Shown: positions 35,187-43,572 of the stretch, piece after piece
Position numbering within the stretch: position 1 is the stretch's first letter
Layout: each line of letters begins with the position of its first letter
DNA from: Streptomyces rhizosphaerihabitans
Lineage (GTDB): Bacteria; Actinomycetota; Actinomycetes; Streptomycetales; Streptomycetaceae
Direction of reading: 5' to 3'
Length of the DNA: 64,000 nucleotides
NCBI RefSeq assembly: GCF_025399795.1
Contig: NZ_JAODTZ010000050.1
Location: 1 to 64,000 of the forward strand
Position numbers and translations under genes: made by a program
The notes under the pieces: model-generated
Database searches by the model: none
Told to the model about the DNA's origin: nothing
What the model saw: the letters and a program-made list of their open reading frames with translations, nothing else

Positions 35187-35987
35187 ATGACGACGGGTAC
35201 CTCCACCGAACCCCCTCCCTTCGCCCGGGAGCTGCTGCGCTGGCGGCACGCGCGCCGGGTGAGCCAGCTGGAGCTCGCCTCCCGCGCGGGCACGACGCAG
35301 CGGTACGTCAGTTTCATCGAGCGCGGGCGTTCGGTGCCCGGCAGAGAGATCGTGATCCGGCTCGCCGAGTCGCTGGGCCTGACCCTGCGGGAGCGCAACG
35401 CGCTGCTCCTGGCGGCCGGTTACGCGCCCGCGTTCACCGAGTCGTCGCTCGACGCGGCCGCGCTGAAGCCCGTACGGGAGGCGCTGGACAGCATCCTCGA
35501 AGGGCATCTGCCGTATCCGGCAGTGGTGGCGGGACCGCGCGGTGAACTCGTCGCGGCCAACGCGGCGTTCGACGTCCTGACCGAGGGGGCCGCTCCCGAG
35601 CTGCTGGAGCCACCGGTGAACGTGCTGCGGCTGGCCCTGCATCCGCGCGGGATGGCGTCACGGGTGGTGAACCTGGACGCCTGGGGACAGCACATCGTGG
35701 AGAACCTGCGGGCCCGGTCCCTGCGCAGCCCCGATCCACATCTCGACGCGCTGGTGGAGGAGTTGGCGGAGTACGTTCCGGCGAGCGAGCCCGGCGCGGA
35801 CTACCTCGGATTCGCCGTGCCGCTGCGACTGCGGTGCCCGGAGGGCGAGTTGAGACTGCTCACCACGCTCACGTCGTTCGCGACCGCGGTGGACGTCACG
35901 CTCGCCGAGCTCCATCTGGAGGCGTTCCTCCCGGCGGACCGGGAGACCGCCGGGATCCTTCGCGACCGCGCCGCCCGGCGCGGCTGA
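35187..35987 (+). CDS. Helix-turn-helix regulator with MmyB-like ligand domain
   Basis: A 266-residue regulator. The XRE helix-turn-helix (residues about 12-70; LLRWRHARRVSQLELASRAGTTQRYVSFIERGRSVPGREIVIRLAE) is followed by a PAS-like MmyB ligand-binding domain. That domain shows the hallmarks LPYPAVVAGPRGELVAANAAFDVL, NVLRLALHPRGMASRVVNLDAWGQHIVENL and a C-terminal LRLLTTLTSFATAVDVTLAELHLEAFLPAD. Streptomyces MmyB relatives control divergent oxidoreductase genes and bind acyl-type ligands. Here the divergent MDR gene is the obvious target. It starts at the ATG at 35187. Confidence 0.93.
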   Translation: MTTGTSTEPPPFARELLRWRHARRVSQLELASRAGTTQRYVSFIERGRSVPGREIVIRLAESLGLTLRERNALLLAAGYAPAFTESSLDAAALKPVREALDSILEGHLPYPAVVAGPRGELVAANAAFDVLTEGAAPELLEPPVNVLRLALHPRGMASRVVNLDAWGQHIVENLRARSLRSPDPHLDALVEELAEYVPASEPGADYLGFAVPLRLRCPEGELRLLTTLTSFATAVDVTLAELHLEAFLPADRETAGILRDRAARRG

Positions 35988-35999
35988 CCAGCATCCCGC

Positions 36000-37562
36000 T
36001 CAGCGCAGATGTGAGGTGTCGTTGAACAACCGGACGCTCGCGTTGCCGTCCGCGTAGTACGCCACCGCCGAGATGGACGCCGCCGACAGTTCCATCCGGA
36101 ACAGGGACTCCGGCGGGGCGCCGAGAGCCAGTCGTACGAGTGTCTTGATCGGGGTGACGTGGGTGACGAGCAGGACCGTGCGGCCCGCGTAGGAGGCGAT
36201 CAGCTTGTCGCGGGTGGCCGCCATGCGGTGCGCGGTCGCGGCGAAGCTCTCGCCGCCGCCGGTCGGTTCGGCCTCCGGCGAGGCGAGCCAGGCGTTCAGG
36301 TCGTCCGGGTGGCGTTCGCGCACCTCGTCGAAGGTCAGCCCCTCCCAGGCACCGAAGTCCGTCTCGCGCAGGCCGTCCTCGATGACGACGTCGAGGCCGA
36401 GCCGGGCGGCGACGGCCCCCGCGGTCTGCCGGGTCCGGGCCAGCGGGGAGGACACGATCTCCTGGATGGTGCCGCGCGCCGCCAGCGCGGCGGCGACCCG
36501 CTCCGCCTGCTCCCGGCCCGCGTCGGACAGCGACGGATCGCTGCCGCCGCTGCCCGAGAACCGCTTCTGCGGGGTCAGCGCGGTCTCGCCGTGCCGCAGC
36601 AGGACGAAGGTGGCGGGGGCGCCCATGTCGGGGGCGGCGCTCCAGCCGGTGGTGGGTGCGGTGGTGGCCACGTTCTGCGCGGCCCGCACATCGTTCTCCG
36701 ACTTCACGGCCCGCCCGTCGGTCGCCGACTTCGCGGCCCGCCCGGCGTCTGCCGTTTTCGCGGCTTCGCCGCCGGATGCGGATGACGGGGTGGGACCCGT
36801 GACCGTCGTCCGAGTGCCGCCCGTCCGCGGCTGGTCACGCAGTTCCCCGCGCCCCCCTCCGGGCGCCTCGTCGCTCACCGACCTCGCGGCCTCGCCGTCG
36901 GCGGACGGGGCAGGACCCGTGACCGTCGTCCGAGTGCCGCCCGCCAGTGGCTGGTCACGCAGTTCCCCGCGCCCCTCTCGGGGCGCTGCCGAAGGGGGCG
37001 TCTCCGCGGCACCGCGGGTGCCGGACAGTGCCGCCCTCGCCTTCGCCGCGCCGGCCGTCGCGTCCCCGGGCGGGCCCGTCGGCTCGGGCGCCGCGGACCG
37101 CGCCGCCCGCGCGTCCAGTTCCGCCGTCGACGCCGACGGCGACCAGGCCTCGCCCCGCTTGCCGGCGTCCATCGCCTCGTTGGCCAGCCGGTCCGCGTGC
37201 TTGTTCCGCTCGCGCGGCATCCACTCGTACGCGACCTGGGAGGGCGGGAGAACCCGGGCCGCCCGCGCCGCCAGCGGCTTCATGTCCGGGTGCTTGATCT
37301 TCCAGCGTCCGGACATCTGCTCGACGACGAGCTTGGAGTCCATCCGGACCCGGACCCGTGCGGTCGCGTCGAGGTCGCGGGCCGCCTCAAGACCGGCGAC
37401 CAGGCCCCGGTACTCCGCGACGTTGTTGGTGGCGACGCCGATGTACTCGGCGCGCTCCGCCAGCGTCTCCCCCGTGGCCGCGTCGATGACCACGGAGCCG
37501 TAGCCCGCGGGCCCCGGGTTGCCCCGGGAACCCCCGTCCGCCTCGACGATGAACTCCCGCAC
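36000..37562 (-). CDS. Bifunctional RNase H / acid phosphatase with expanded linker
   Basis: A 520-residue fusion. Residues 1-135 form a type I RNase H domain (EADGGSRGNPGPAGYG with Asp9, TNNVAEYRGL, RVRMDSKLVVEQMSG). Residues about 310-520 form a histidine-phosphatase domain (FVLLRHGETAL with the catalytic His, SSPLARTRQTA, VLLVTHVTPIK). The same architecture is known from S. coelicolor SCO2299 and mycobacterial Rv2228c. It degrades RNA in RNA/DNA hybrids; the phosphatase may act on a cobalamin-pathway substrate. The 170-residue linker is low-complexity, with GRGELRDQPxxGGTRTTVTGP twice, encoded by a 120-bp-period DNA repeat. The stop lies close to the convergent MmyB gene, and a zinc-ribbon gene is 12 nt upstream on the same strand. 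Confidence 0.95.
   Translation of the reverse strand: MREFIVEADGGSRGNPGPAGYGSVVIDAATGETLAERAEYIGVATNNVAEYRGLVAGLEAARDLDATARVRVRMDSKLVVEQMSGRWKIKHPDMKPLAARAARVLPPSQVAYEWMPRERNKHADRLANEAMDAGKRGEAWSPSASTAELDARAARSAAPEPTGPPGDATAGAAKARAALSGTRGAAETPPSAAPREGRGELRDQPLAGGTRTTVTGPAPSADGEAARSVSDEAPGGGRGELRDQPRTGGTRTTVTGPTPSSASGGEAAKTADAGRAAKSATDGRAVKSENDVRAAQNVATTAPTTGWSAAPDMGAPATFVLLRHGETALTPQKRFSGSGGSDPSLSDAGREQAERVAAALAARGTIQEIVSSPLARTRQTAGAVAARLGLDVVIEDGLRETDFGAWEGLTFDEVRERHPDDLNAWLASPEAEPTGGGESFAATAHRMAATRDKLIASYAGRTVLLVTHVTPIKTLVRLALGAPPESLFRMELSAASISAVAYYADGNASVRLFNDTSHLR
36784..36989. repeat. Two ~85-bp repeats at 120-bp spacing inside the RNase H/phosphatase linker
   Basis: Positions 36784-36869 and 36904-36989 are near-identical, offset by exactly 120 bp, a multiple of three, so the frame is kept. 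Each copy contains, on the coding (minus) strand, GGGCGCGGGGAACTGCGTGA, which closely matches a short G/C-rich repeat I recall as being scattered in many copies between genes of Streptomyces. Confidence 0.85.
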
Positions 37563-37574
37563 GAGCCGAACTCC

Positions 37575-38318
37575 CTACAGGCCGGACTCGGACGTACGCA
37601 CGAGGATGCGGTGGCAGTTCTCGCAGCGCAGCACGGTGTCGGGGGAGGCCGCCTTCACGTCGTTCACCTCGGTGATGTTGAGCTCCAGGCGGCAGCCCTC
37701 GCAGCGGCGCTGGTAGAGCCGGGCGGCGCCGACGCCACCCTGCTGGTCACGCAGCTTGGTGTACAGCTTGAGGAGATCGGCGGGCACGGTGGCGGCGATG
37801 ACCTCGCGCTCCTTGGTGACCGTGGCCGCCTCGCCGTCGAACTCCTCGAAGGCGGCGTCACGGCGCCCGGTCGCGTCGTCGATCTTCGCCTGGACGGAGG
37901 CGTCGCGCTCGGTCAGCTCGGCGACCCGCTCCTGGGCGGACTCGCGGCGCTCCATGACCTCGAGGACGACGTCCTCCAGGTCGCCCTGGCGCTTGGCGAG
38001 GGAGACGATCTCGCGCTGGAGGTTCTCCAGGTCCTTGGGGGAGGTGACGGCACCCGAGTCGAGGCGCTGCTGGTCGCGGACGGCGCGCTGACGCACCTGG
38101 TCGACGTCCTGCTCGGCCTTGGTCTGCTCGCGGGCGCAGTCGCTCTCCTCGGTCTGCGCGGCCACGAGCAGGTCGCGCAGCTGGGTGAGGTCCTTGTTCA
38201 GCGACTCGATCTCGGCGTGCTCGGGCAGCGACCTCCGCTTGTGCGCGAGCTGCTGCAGGCGGGCGTCGAGGGTCTGGACGTCGAGAAGTCGGATCTGGTC
38301 GGCGGGCGCGGCGTTCAG
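37575..38318 (-). CDS. C4 zinc-ribbon, coiled-coil protein (CTG start)
   Basis: A 247-residue protein of the actinobacterial zinc-ribbon family formerly called putative zinc-ribbon/CT398-like. A long charged coiled coil (residues about 15-165) precedes a C-terminal zinc ribbon, RRCEGCRLEL and LRCENCHRIL, giving two CxxC pairs. The likely start is the CTG at 38318: AGGAG lies seven bases upstream, the family begins (M)NAAPADQIRLLD, and the CTG overlaps the TGA of nif3 (CTGA). It sits in a three-gene minus-strand operon nif3-ribbon-RNase H/phosphatase conserved in Streptomyces. Function unknown; a nucleic-acid-binding adaptor for the RNase H is plausible. Confidence 0.85.
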   Translation of the reverse strand: MNAAPADQIRLLDVQTLDARLQQLAHKRRSLPEHAEIESLNKDLTQLRDLLVAAQTEESDCAREQTKAEQDVDQVRQRAVRDQQRLDSGAVTSPKDLENLQREIVSLAKRQGDLEDVVLEVMERRESAQERVAELTERDASVQAKIDDATGRRDAAFEEFDGEAATVTKEREVIAATVPADLLKLYTKLRDQQGGVGAARLYQRRCEGCRLELNITEVNDVKAASPDTVLRCENCHRILVRTSESGL

Positions 38319-39166
38319 TTGGGGGCTCCTGATGTGTCGGTGTGTGAGGCCGCGTGGGCGGTCCAGGGGTCGGTGACCGTCCGGGAGACGTGGACGCGCA
38401 GTCCCCATCCCTTCCGGTCGGAGATCTCGTCGAGCTGGGCGGCTGCCAGCTCGCACCAGGGCCACTCGGTGGCCCAGTGCGCCGCGTCGAGCAGCGCGAG
38501 AGGGCTGTGGGCGCGGGCCTCGGACACCGGGTGGTGCCGCAGGTCCGCGGTGAGGAAGGCGTCCACGCCGGCGGCGCGCACGTCGTCGAAGAGGCTGTCC
38601 CCGGAGCCGCCGCTGACCGCCACGGTCCGCACCATCGCCTCGGGGTCGCCCGCGACGCGGATGCCCTGCGCGGTGGCGGGCAGCCGCTCGGCGGCCCGCG
38701 CGGCGAGCTCGCGCAGGGTCAGCGGGTGGTCCAGCTCACAGACGCGGCCGAGGCCACGGCGGCCCTCGGGGTCGGTGGGGTCCGGCACGAGCGGACGTAC
38801 GACCCGCAGGTCCAGCGCCCCGGCCAGGGCGTCGCTGACTCCCGGATCGGCGCGGTCGGCGTTGGTGTGGGCGACGTGCAGCGCGATGTCGTTCTTGATC
38901 AGCGTGTGCACGACACGGCCCTTGAAGGTGCCGGCCGCGACGGTCGTCGTACCGCGCAGATAGAGCGGATGGTGGGTGACGAGCAGGTCGGCGTCCAGCT
39001 TCACCGCCTCGTCGACGATGTCCTGGACGGGGTCGACGGCGAACAGAACGCGCGTGACCTCCTGGTCGGGGTCGCCGCAGACGGTGCCGACCGCGTCCCA
39101 CCCCTCGGCCCGCTCCGGGGGCCAGAGGGCGTCGAGCGCGGCGATGACTTCAGACAGACGGGGCAC
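38315..39166 (-). CDS. Nif3-like dinuclear metal centre protein
   Basis: A 283-residue member of the Nif3/YbgI (DUF34) family, hexameric proteins with a dimetal site. Metal ligands are visible as LLVTHHPLYLRG (His65, His66), HVAHTNAD (Asp104) and the C-terminal pair in LLDAAHWATEW (His and Glu). It was long described as a GTP cyclohydrolase I type 2 homologue, but the true reaction is unsettled. The start is the ATG at 39166. It begins the minus-strand operon; its stop overlaps the CTG start of the zinc-ribbon gene. 243 nt upstream separate it from the divergent 861-residue protein. Confidence 0.93.
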   Translation of the reverse strand: MPRLSEVIAALDALWPPERAEGWDAVGTVCGDPDQEVTRVLFAVDPVQDIVDEAVKLDADLLVTHHPLYLRGTTTVAAGTFKGRVVHTLIKNDIALHVAHTNADRADPGVSDALAGALDLRVVRPLVPDPTDPEGRRGLGRVCELDHPLTLRELAARAAERLPATAQGIRVAGDPEAMVRTVAVSGGSGDSLFDDVRAAGVDAFLTADLRHHPVSEARAHSPLALLDAAHWATEWPWCELAAAQLDEISDRKGWGLRVHVSRTVTDPWTAHAASHTDTSGAPN

Positions 39167-39409
39167 GGGGAAAGGCTACCTGTCTTATGTCCCTGTCCGA
39201 CCGGTCGCGGGCCACGGGGCCGGCGCTCGGGCGGCGGGCGGAACGCGGTTCCCGTCGCCCCGGCCCCGTCTCTCCACCATCGTTCAGCACATCCACCCCG
39301 TTCCCTCAGGCGAATCACGACATGGCCACCCTTATGTGTGAAGCAGCAGCCCGTCGCTCCCCCGTCTGTGCGTGCGAAAACTACCTTCGTCGCCGGAGGT
39401 GACCGAACG

Positions 39410-41995
39410 ATGACGGCCGGTGCGACAAAACCCGTGGTGCAGAGCGAGCGCGAGAACGGCGCTGAGTACGGCGACGACGCGAGCCGGTGGGCCGCGCGTC
39501 CCGTCTGTGTGATCACCGCCGACGGCACCTACGGGGCACGGCTCGCCCGCGACGGCGAGTCCTGGTACCCGGAGCGCTGGACGCTGGACGGCCCCGAGCC
39601 GTACGCCGTACCGCTGCCCGGCCCGCAGCCGGAGGAGCCCGGCACCGAAGTGCAGCCGCTGACCGACGGCAGGGTGCTGATCCATCGCGCGGACGACGGG
39701 CGCCACGCCTTCTCCCTCCTCTACCCGACCGGGCCGGGCACCGGCGAGCTCCCGCTCGGTGCGGTGGAGTGCCCCGACGTCGGCACCGTGCTGCGGCTGC
39801 TGCCGCCCGCGCCGGACGGGGAACGCGCGTACGCCCTCGCGGTGGGCCGGGGGTCGACGGCGGTGTGGCTGGTGGCGGGCGGGGCGTTCGGCCCCGAGCA
39901 TCTGGCCGAGGTGCCGGGCCACTGCTCGGGAGGCGTGTGGCTGGACCGCACGGGGCGCCTGCTCGCGCTGGACCGCTTCCAGAACGGCCGCACCAAGACC
40001 GTGGTCGTCGACCTGGAGCGCGGCGGAGAGGTGTCGCCGCTCCTCCAGATCGCCGACCACAGCAACGACCGGCTGCTCCTCGCGGACGCGGACAGCGGAC
40101 TTCTGCTCATCCGCTCCGACGCGCCGTCCCCCGGCCGGGACCGTCTCGGCTGGGGCGTGCTCGGCAGCGCCCTGCCCGTCCGCTTCCCGGACTGCCTGAC
40201 CGCGACGGGCTGTTCGATCACCCCGTTCGCGATCCAGCCGGGCCAGGTACTGATGCCGGAGTCCTGCGGCGTCGCCCTGCGCATCGACGGACCGGGCGGC
40301 ACCTGGGTGGGCCTGTGGCGCCCGTCCGAGCGCCGGATCCACCATCGCCCGGCACCCGAGGGCTGGTTGCCCGGCGCCGGGCTGTGGACCCCGGAGGGGG
40401 TCCTCCGGCTGCCGTACGCCACGGGGGTCGTCCCGTGCGGTGTCGCACGGCTGGGAGCACCCGGGGGGACGGGGGAGCCGGACACAGGGGATCCGGCTCC
40501 CCCGGCACGCCCCGCGCGTCACCCGGTCCCCCTCCAGCAGGCGCCCCTGAAGATCGGCCGGCCGGCCGGTCCGCCCCACCCGGCCCCGAGAACCGGCCCG
40601 GCCCGGACGCCTCCGGTCCACCTGGCCCTGAGCACGCACACCGCTCGTGCCCCGGGAGCCGAAGCGACCCGCGCCGCCGACGGCGCCGGAGCGTCGCACG
40701 CCACTGCGGGCCACGCGCCCGAGGGCCCGGAGACGCTGTCGACGGTGACGAGCCTCACCACCAGGACCGCACCCGCCGAAGCGCGGCGGGCCGACACGAA
40801 CCCGGGCGACGAGCCGGCCGGGGCACTCCCGCCCGCCGTACGGCTCGCCACCCAGAAGGCCGAACCGCTCCGGCCCGACCCGCGCCCCATCACCGGGACC
40901 ACCGAGCCGGTCCCGCCCCAGCCGAGCCGCTGGATCAGGGTGTCCGAAACACCCATGACCGAGCCGAAGCCCCGGACCAAGGTCACCGAAACCCCCACGA
41001 CCGAGCCCGGCCTCTGGACCAAGGTCGCCGAAACACCCCCACCCGGCATGAGTCTCAGGTCCAGGGCCGACGGAACACTCCCGGGCGGCATGACCCTCAG
41101 CATCGAAACGACCGAACCACTTCCGCCGGTCATGAGAATCGGCGGCGGTGCGGGTGCCGAAGCCGGTTCAGGCGCCGGTGCTGGAGTTGGTTCAGGCACC
41201 GGTTCAGGCACCGGTTCAGGCACTGGTGCTGGAGTTGGTGCCGGCACTGGTGCTGGTGCCAGTGCCGGCAGGATCGCGCCCGCCGGGCCGCTCCCGCCCG
41301 TCACGGGCCATGGCGCCCGGACCGCCGAACCCCTCCCGGCCGTCGCAAGCCCCGCTCACAGGACCACCGGACCACTCCCGGCCGTCGCAGGCCCCGCTCA
41401 CAGGACCGGCCAACGACTCCCGGCCGTCGCGATCCCCGGCTCCGCGCCCGCCGAACCGCCCCCGCCCGCGGAGCACTTCTGGACCAGGGCCGCCGAAACA
41501 CCCACAACCGAGCCCAACCTCTGGACCAAGGTCGCCGAAACTCCGCCACCCGGCATGAGTCTCGGCACCAGGGCGGGTGGAACACTCCCCGCCGACACGG
41601 GTCTCGGGGGCGGGTACGGGAACGGGAACGCGCCGTCGGCCTTCGGGGAGTTCCGGGGCCAGGTGGCCCTGAGGACCGCGGTGAGCCGTCCGGGGTTCGA
41701 GGCCGAACCGGCCTCGGCGCTCGCCGCCGTATCGAAGGAGCCCGCGGAGTTCCAGGAGGAGGCCGGACCCCGGACCGCACTGCCCGTCCGCCGGGCTCTC
41801 CACGCGGGTCCGGCCGACGCGGGTCCCACCAGCGCCGGCACCGGTCCGCTCCAGCCGACCGGTCCGGTGCCAGGGGACGCGGCCGCCCCGCCCGCCGGGA
41901 GTGCGGGGGCGGCATCCCGCACGGACAGGGAGGAAAGGGACGACACGGGCGAAGAAACGTCACCCTCCGACTCCCGCTCGATGACCGCACGTTAG
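39410..41995 (+). CDS. Large protein with propeller-like N domain and repetitive Pro/Thr-rich tail
   Basis: An 861-residue protein from the ATG at 39410 (GGAGGT nine bases upstream); the open frame before it is shadow. Residues about 20-355 look like a compact beta-rich, possibly propeller-like, domain (CVITADGTYGARLARDGESWYPERW, GGVWLDRTGRLLALDRFQNGRTKTVVVDLERGGEVSPLL, GGTWVGLWRPSERRIHHRP). I cannot name the family. Residues about 360-860 are Pro/Thr/Ala-rich, with repeated LWTKVAETPPPGMSL, TTEPLPPV and HRTTGPLPAVA units and a Gly-Ser/Gly-Ala run near 575-615. There is no signal peptide or membrane segment. The tail is probably disordered and evolves by duplication. Confidence 0.7.
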   Translation: MTAGATKPVVQSERENGAEYGDDASRWAARPVCVITADGTYGARLARDGESWYPERWTLDGPEPYAVPLPGPQPEEPGTEVQPLTDGRVLIHRADDGRHAFSLLYPTGPGTGELPLGAVECPDVGTVLRLLPPAPDGERAYALAVGRGSTAVWLVAGGAFGPEHLAEVPGHCSGGVWLDRTGRLLALDRFQNGRTKTVVVDLERGGEVSPLLQIADHSNDRLLLADADSGLLLIRSDAPSPGRDRLGWGVLGSALPVRFPDCLTATGCSITPFAIQPGQVLMPESCGVALRIDGPGGTWVGLWRPSERRIHHRPAPEGWLPGAGLWTPEGVLRLPYATGVVPCGVARLGAPGGTGEPDTGDPAPPARPARHPVPLQQAPLKIGRPAGPPHPAPRTGPARTPPVHLALSTHTARAPGAEATRAADGAGASHATAGHAPEGPETLSTVTSLTTRTAPAEARRADTNPGDEPAGALPPAVRLATQKAEPLRPDPRPITGTTEPVPPQPSRWIRVSETPMTEPKPRTKVTETPTTEPGLWTKVAETPPPGMSLRSRADGTLPGGMTLSIETTEPLPPVMRIGGGAGAEAGSGAGAGVGSGTGSGTGSGTGAGVGAGTGAGASAGRIAPAGPLPPVTGHGARTAEPLPAVASPAHRTTGPLPAVAGPAHRTGQRLPAVAIPGSAPAEPPPPAEHFWTRAAETPTTEPNLWTKVAETPPPGMSLGTRAGGTLPADTGLGGGYGNGNAPSAFGEFRGQVALRTAVSRPGFEAEPASALAAVSKEPAEFQEEAGPRTALPVRRALHAGPADAGPTSAGTGPLQPTGPVPGDAAAPPAGSAGAASRTDREERDDTGEETSPSDSRSMTAR

Positions 41996-42043
41996 AATCC
42001 CCCGGCTGTAAAGAAGGATCTTGCATACGGGGTGAACACTTCA

Positions 42044-42214
42044 ATGAACGACTTCAGCACCATGGAAGCACCGGGCACGGACGTCCACGAGACGTCGGCG
42101 ACCCGGTCCGAAGGCCACGGCAGACACCGCGGCCCGGTCTCCGGCCACGACGACGAGGCGACCCCTCAGGGCCGCCACCGCAAGCCGTCCGGCCAGTCGG
42201 CCACGAAGGCCTGA
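42044..42214 (+). CDS. Small His/Arg-rich protein
   Basis: A 56-residue polypeptide from ATG (MNDFSTMEAPGTDVHETSATRSEG); a GTG four codons earlier is also possible. It contains two related units, HGRHRGPVSG and QGRHRKPSGQ, in an acidic and Ser/Thr-rich background, and has no hydrophobic segment. I do not recognise it with certainty. The regular composition and third-base G/C support coding, but no strong Shine-Dalgarno is present. A small regulatory or precursor peptide is possible. Confidence 0.5.
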   Translation: MNDFSTMEAPGTDVHETSATRSEGHGRHRGPVSGHDDEATPQGRHRKPSGQSATKA

Positions 42215-42400
42215 GGGCCGCAGGACAGGTCGGGCAGGACATCGCCCGACAGGAACGGCACGAACAACAGGCACGACGCCCAAGGACGGGACGGCCGACC
42301 CACACGACGGCCCGACGGACCCCACGGCACGCCGAACCGGCATACGGCCCCGCTCGCACCAGACGCTTTCCGGGGGTCGCGCAACACATGGTCGTGTTGA

Positions 42401-42533
42401 TCAGGCCGTGAGCAGGTCATGCAGTCGCTCGGCTGGGGTTTCCCAGCCGAGCGTTTTGCGTGGGCGGCCGTTGAGTTCGGTGCCCCGGCCGTCGGGCAGG
42501 TGCACCAGCATCACGTAGCGGGTGGCGCGCCCG
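42401..42533 (-). pseudogene. Internally deleted IS30-family transposase remnant
   Basis: The minus strand encodes TRYVMLVHLPDGR, typical of the start of the IS30 DDE domain, running directly in frame into ELNGRPRKTLGWETPAERL and a stop at 42401-42403, the last residues of the same family. The middle, around 150 residues including most catalytic acids, is gone. GTGTTGCGCGAC just past the stop (about 42387-42376) resembles an IS30-type terminal repeat. The fragment ends where the SDR gene stops. Confidence 0.8.
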
Positions 42534-42538
42534 GCTGC

Positions 42539-43495
42539 TCAGCGGGGAGAGCCCGCCCCGTCCCGCTTGAGCCCCAGCACCTCCGCCGCCGCGAACGTCT
42601 CGCCGCTCGGCCGGTCCGCGTAGTACGGGGTGAGCAGCGCGTCGAGTTCGTCGTGGCTGAACGTGTCCTGCTTGCTGTCGAACTTCGCGGCCACCCGCGG
42701 TCGTTCGACGACCGCGACCATGCCACCGTGGACGACGAGGAGCTGGCCGTTGACCTGCGCGGCGGCAGGTGAGGCCAAGTAGCCTACGAGCGGGGCGACA
42801 TGCTCGGGGGCCAATGGGTCGAGACGGTCGCCGGGCAGTCCGAATCCGGCGAAGACGTCCTCCGTCATACGGGTCCGGGCGCGCGGGCAGATGACGTTCG
42901 CCGTGACGCCGTACTTGGCGAGCGCCAGCGCCGTCGAGGTGGTCAGACCGACGATCCCGCCTTTCGCGGCCGCGTAGTTGGGCTGTCCGGCGGAGCCGGC
43001 GAGGAACGCCTCCGAGGAGGTGTTCACGATGCGTCCGTAGACGGGGCCGCCGACCGCCTTGGAACGGGCCCGCCAGTGCACGGACGCGAAGTGGGTTGTG
43101 TTGAAGTGGCCTTTGAGGTGCACCCGGATGACCGAGTCCCACTCGTCCTCGGTCATCGAGAAGACCATCCGGTCCCGCAGGATGCCCGCGTTGTTGACGA
43201 GGACGTCCAGTTTCCCGAACTCGGCGACCGCCGACTCGACGAGTTCGCGCGCTTGTTCGTGATCGGCGACGTCCCCGGTGTGGGCGATCGCCCGGCCGCC
43301 CGCCGCACGGATCTCGGCGGCGACCTCCTCGGCCGGGGTGGCCGAGGCCTCGCCCGAGCCGTCCCATCCGGGCTGCCCGTAGTCGTTGACGACTACGGCC
43401 GCACCCAGCCGGCCGAGTTCCAGCGCCTCGGCCCGGCCGAGCCCGCGCCCCGCGCCGGTGACGATCGCGGTGAGCCCTTCAAGTGGCAGTGACAT
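42539..43495 (-). CDS. SDR family dehydrogenase (Hsd4A-like 3-hydroxyacyl-CoA dehydrogenase)
   Basis: A 318-residue short-chain dehydrogenase: cofactor loop TGAGRGLG, NNAG in DVLVNNAGILRDRMVFSMTEDEWD, and catalytic Ser and YAAAK in NTSSEAFLAGSAGQPNYAAAKGG. Length and the long C terminus fit the 17-beta-HSD type 4/MFE-2-like group, to which the mycobacterial steroid enzyme Hsd4A (Rv3502c) belongs. A role in beta-oxidation of steroid or fatty acyl-CoA side chains is inferred from operon partners. The start is the ATG at 43495 after AAGGA. It is the last gene of MaoC-ADH-SDR, 77 nt after the ADH stop. Confidence 0.87.
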   Translation of the reverse strand: MSLPLEGLTAIVTGAGRGLGRAEALELGRLGAAVVVNDYGQPGWDGSGEASATPAEEVAAEIRAAGGRAIAHTGDVADHEQARELVESAVAEFGKLDVLVNNAGILRDRMVFSMTEDEWDSVIRVHLKGHFNTTHFASVHWRARSKAVGGPVYGRIVNTSSEAFLAGSAGQPNYAAAKGGIVGLTTSTALALAKYGVTANVICPRARTRMTEDVFAGFGLPGDRLDPLAPEHVAPLVGYLASPAAAQVNGQLLVVHGGMVAVVERPRVAAKFDSKQDTFSHDELDALLTPYYADRPSGETFAAAEVLGLKRDGAGSPR

Positions 43496-43572
43496 CAAGG
43501 TCCTTAGCGGTTGTCGTGGAGGTCCTCGGCGGTCGTAGGGCGTCCCTGGGCGTCATGGACCGTCGTGGGGCG

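Noticed and set aside
38354..39409. Upstream extension of the 861-residue protein frame
   Set aside because: It lies antisense to the well-supported nif3 gene, and a perfect ribosome site precedes the ATG at 39410.
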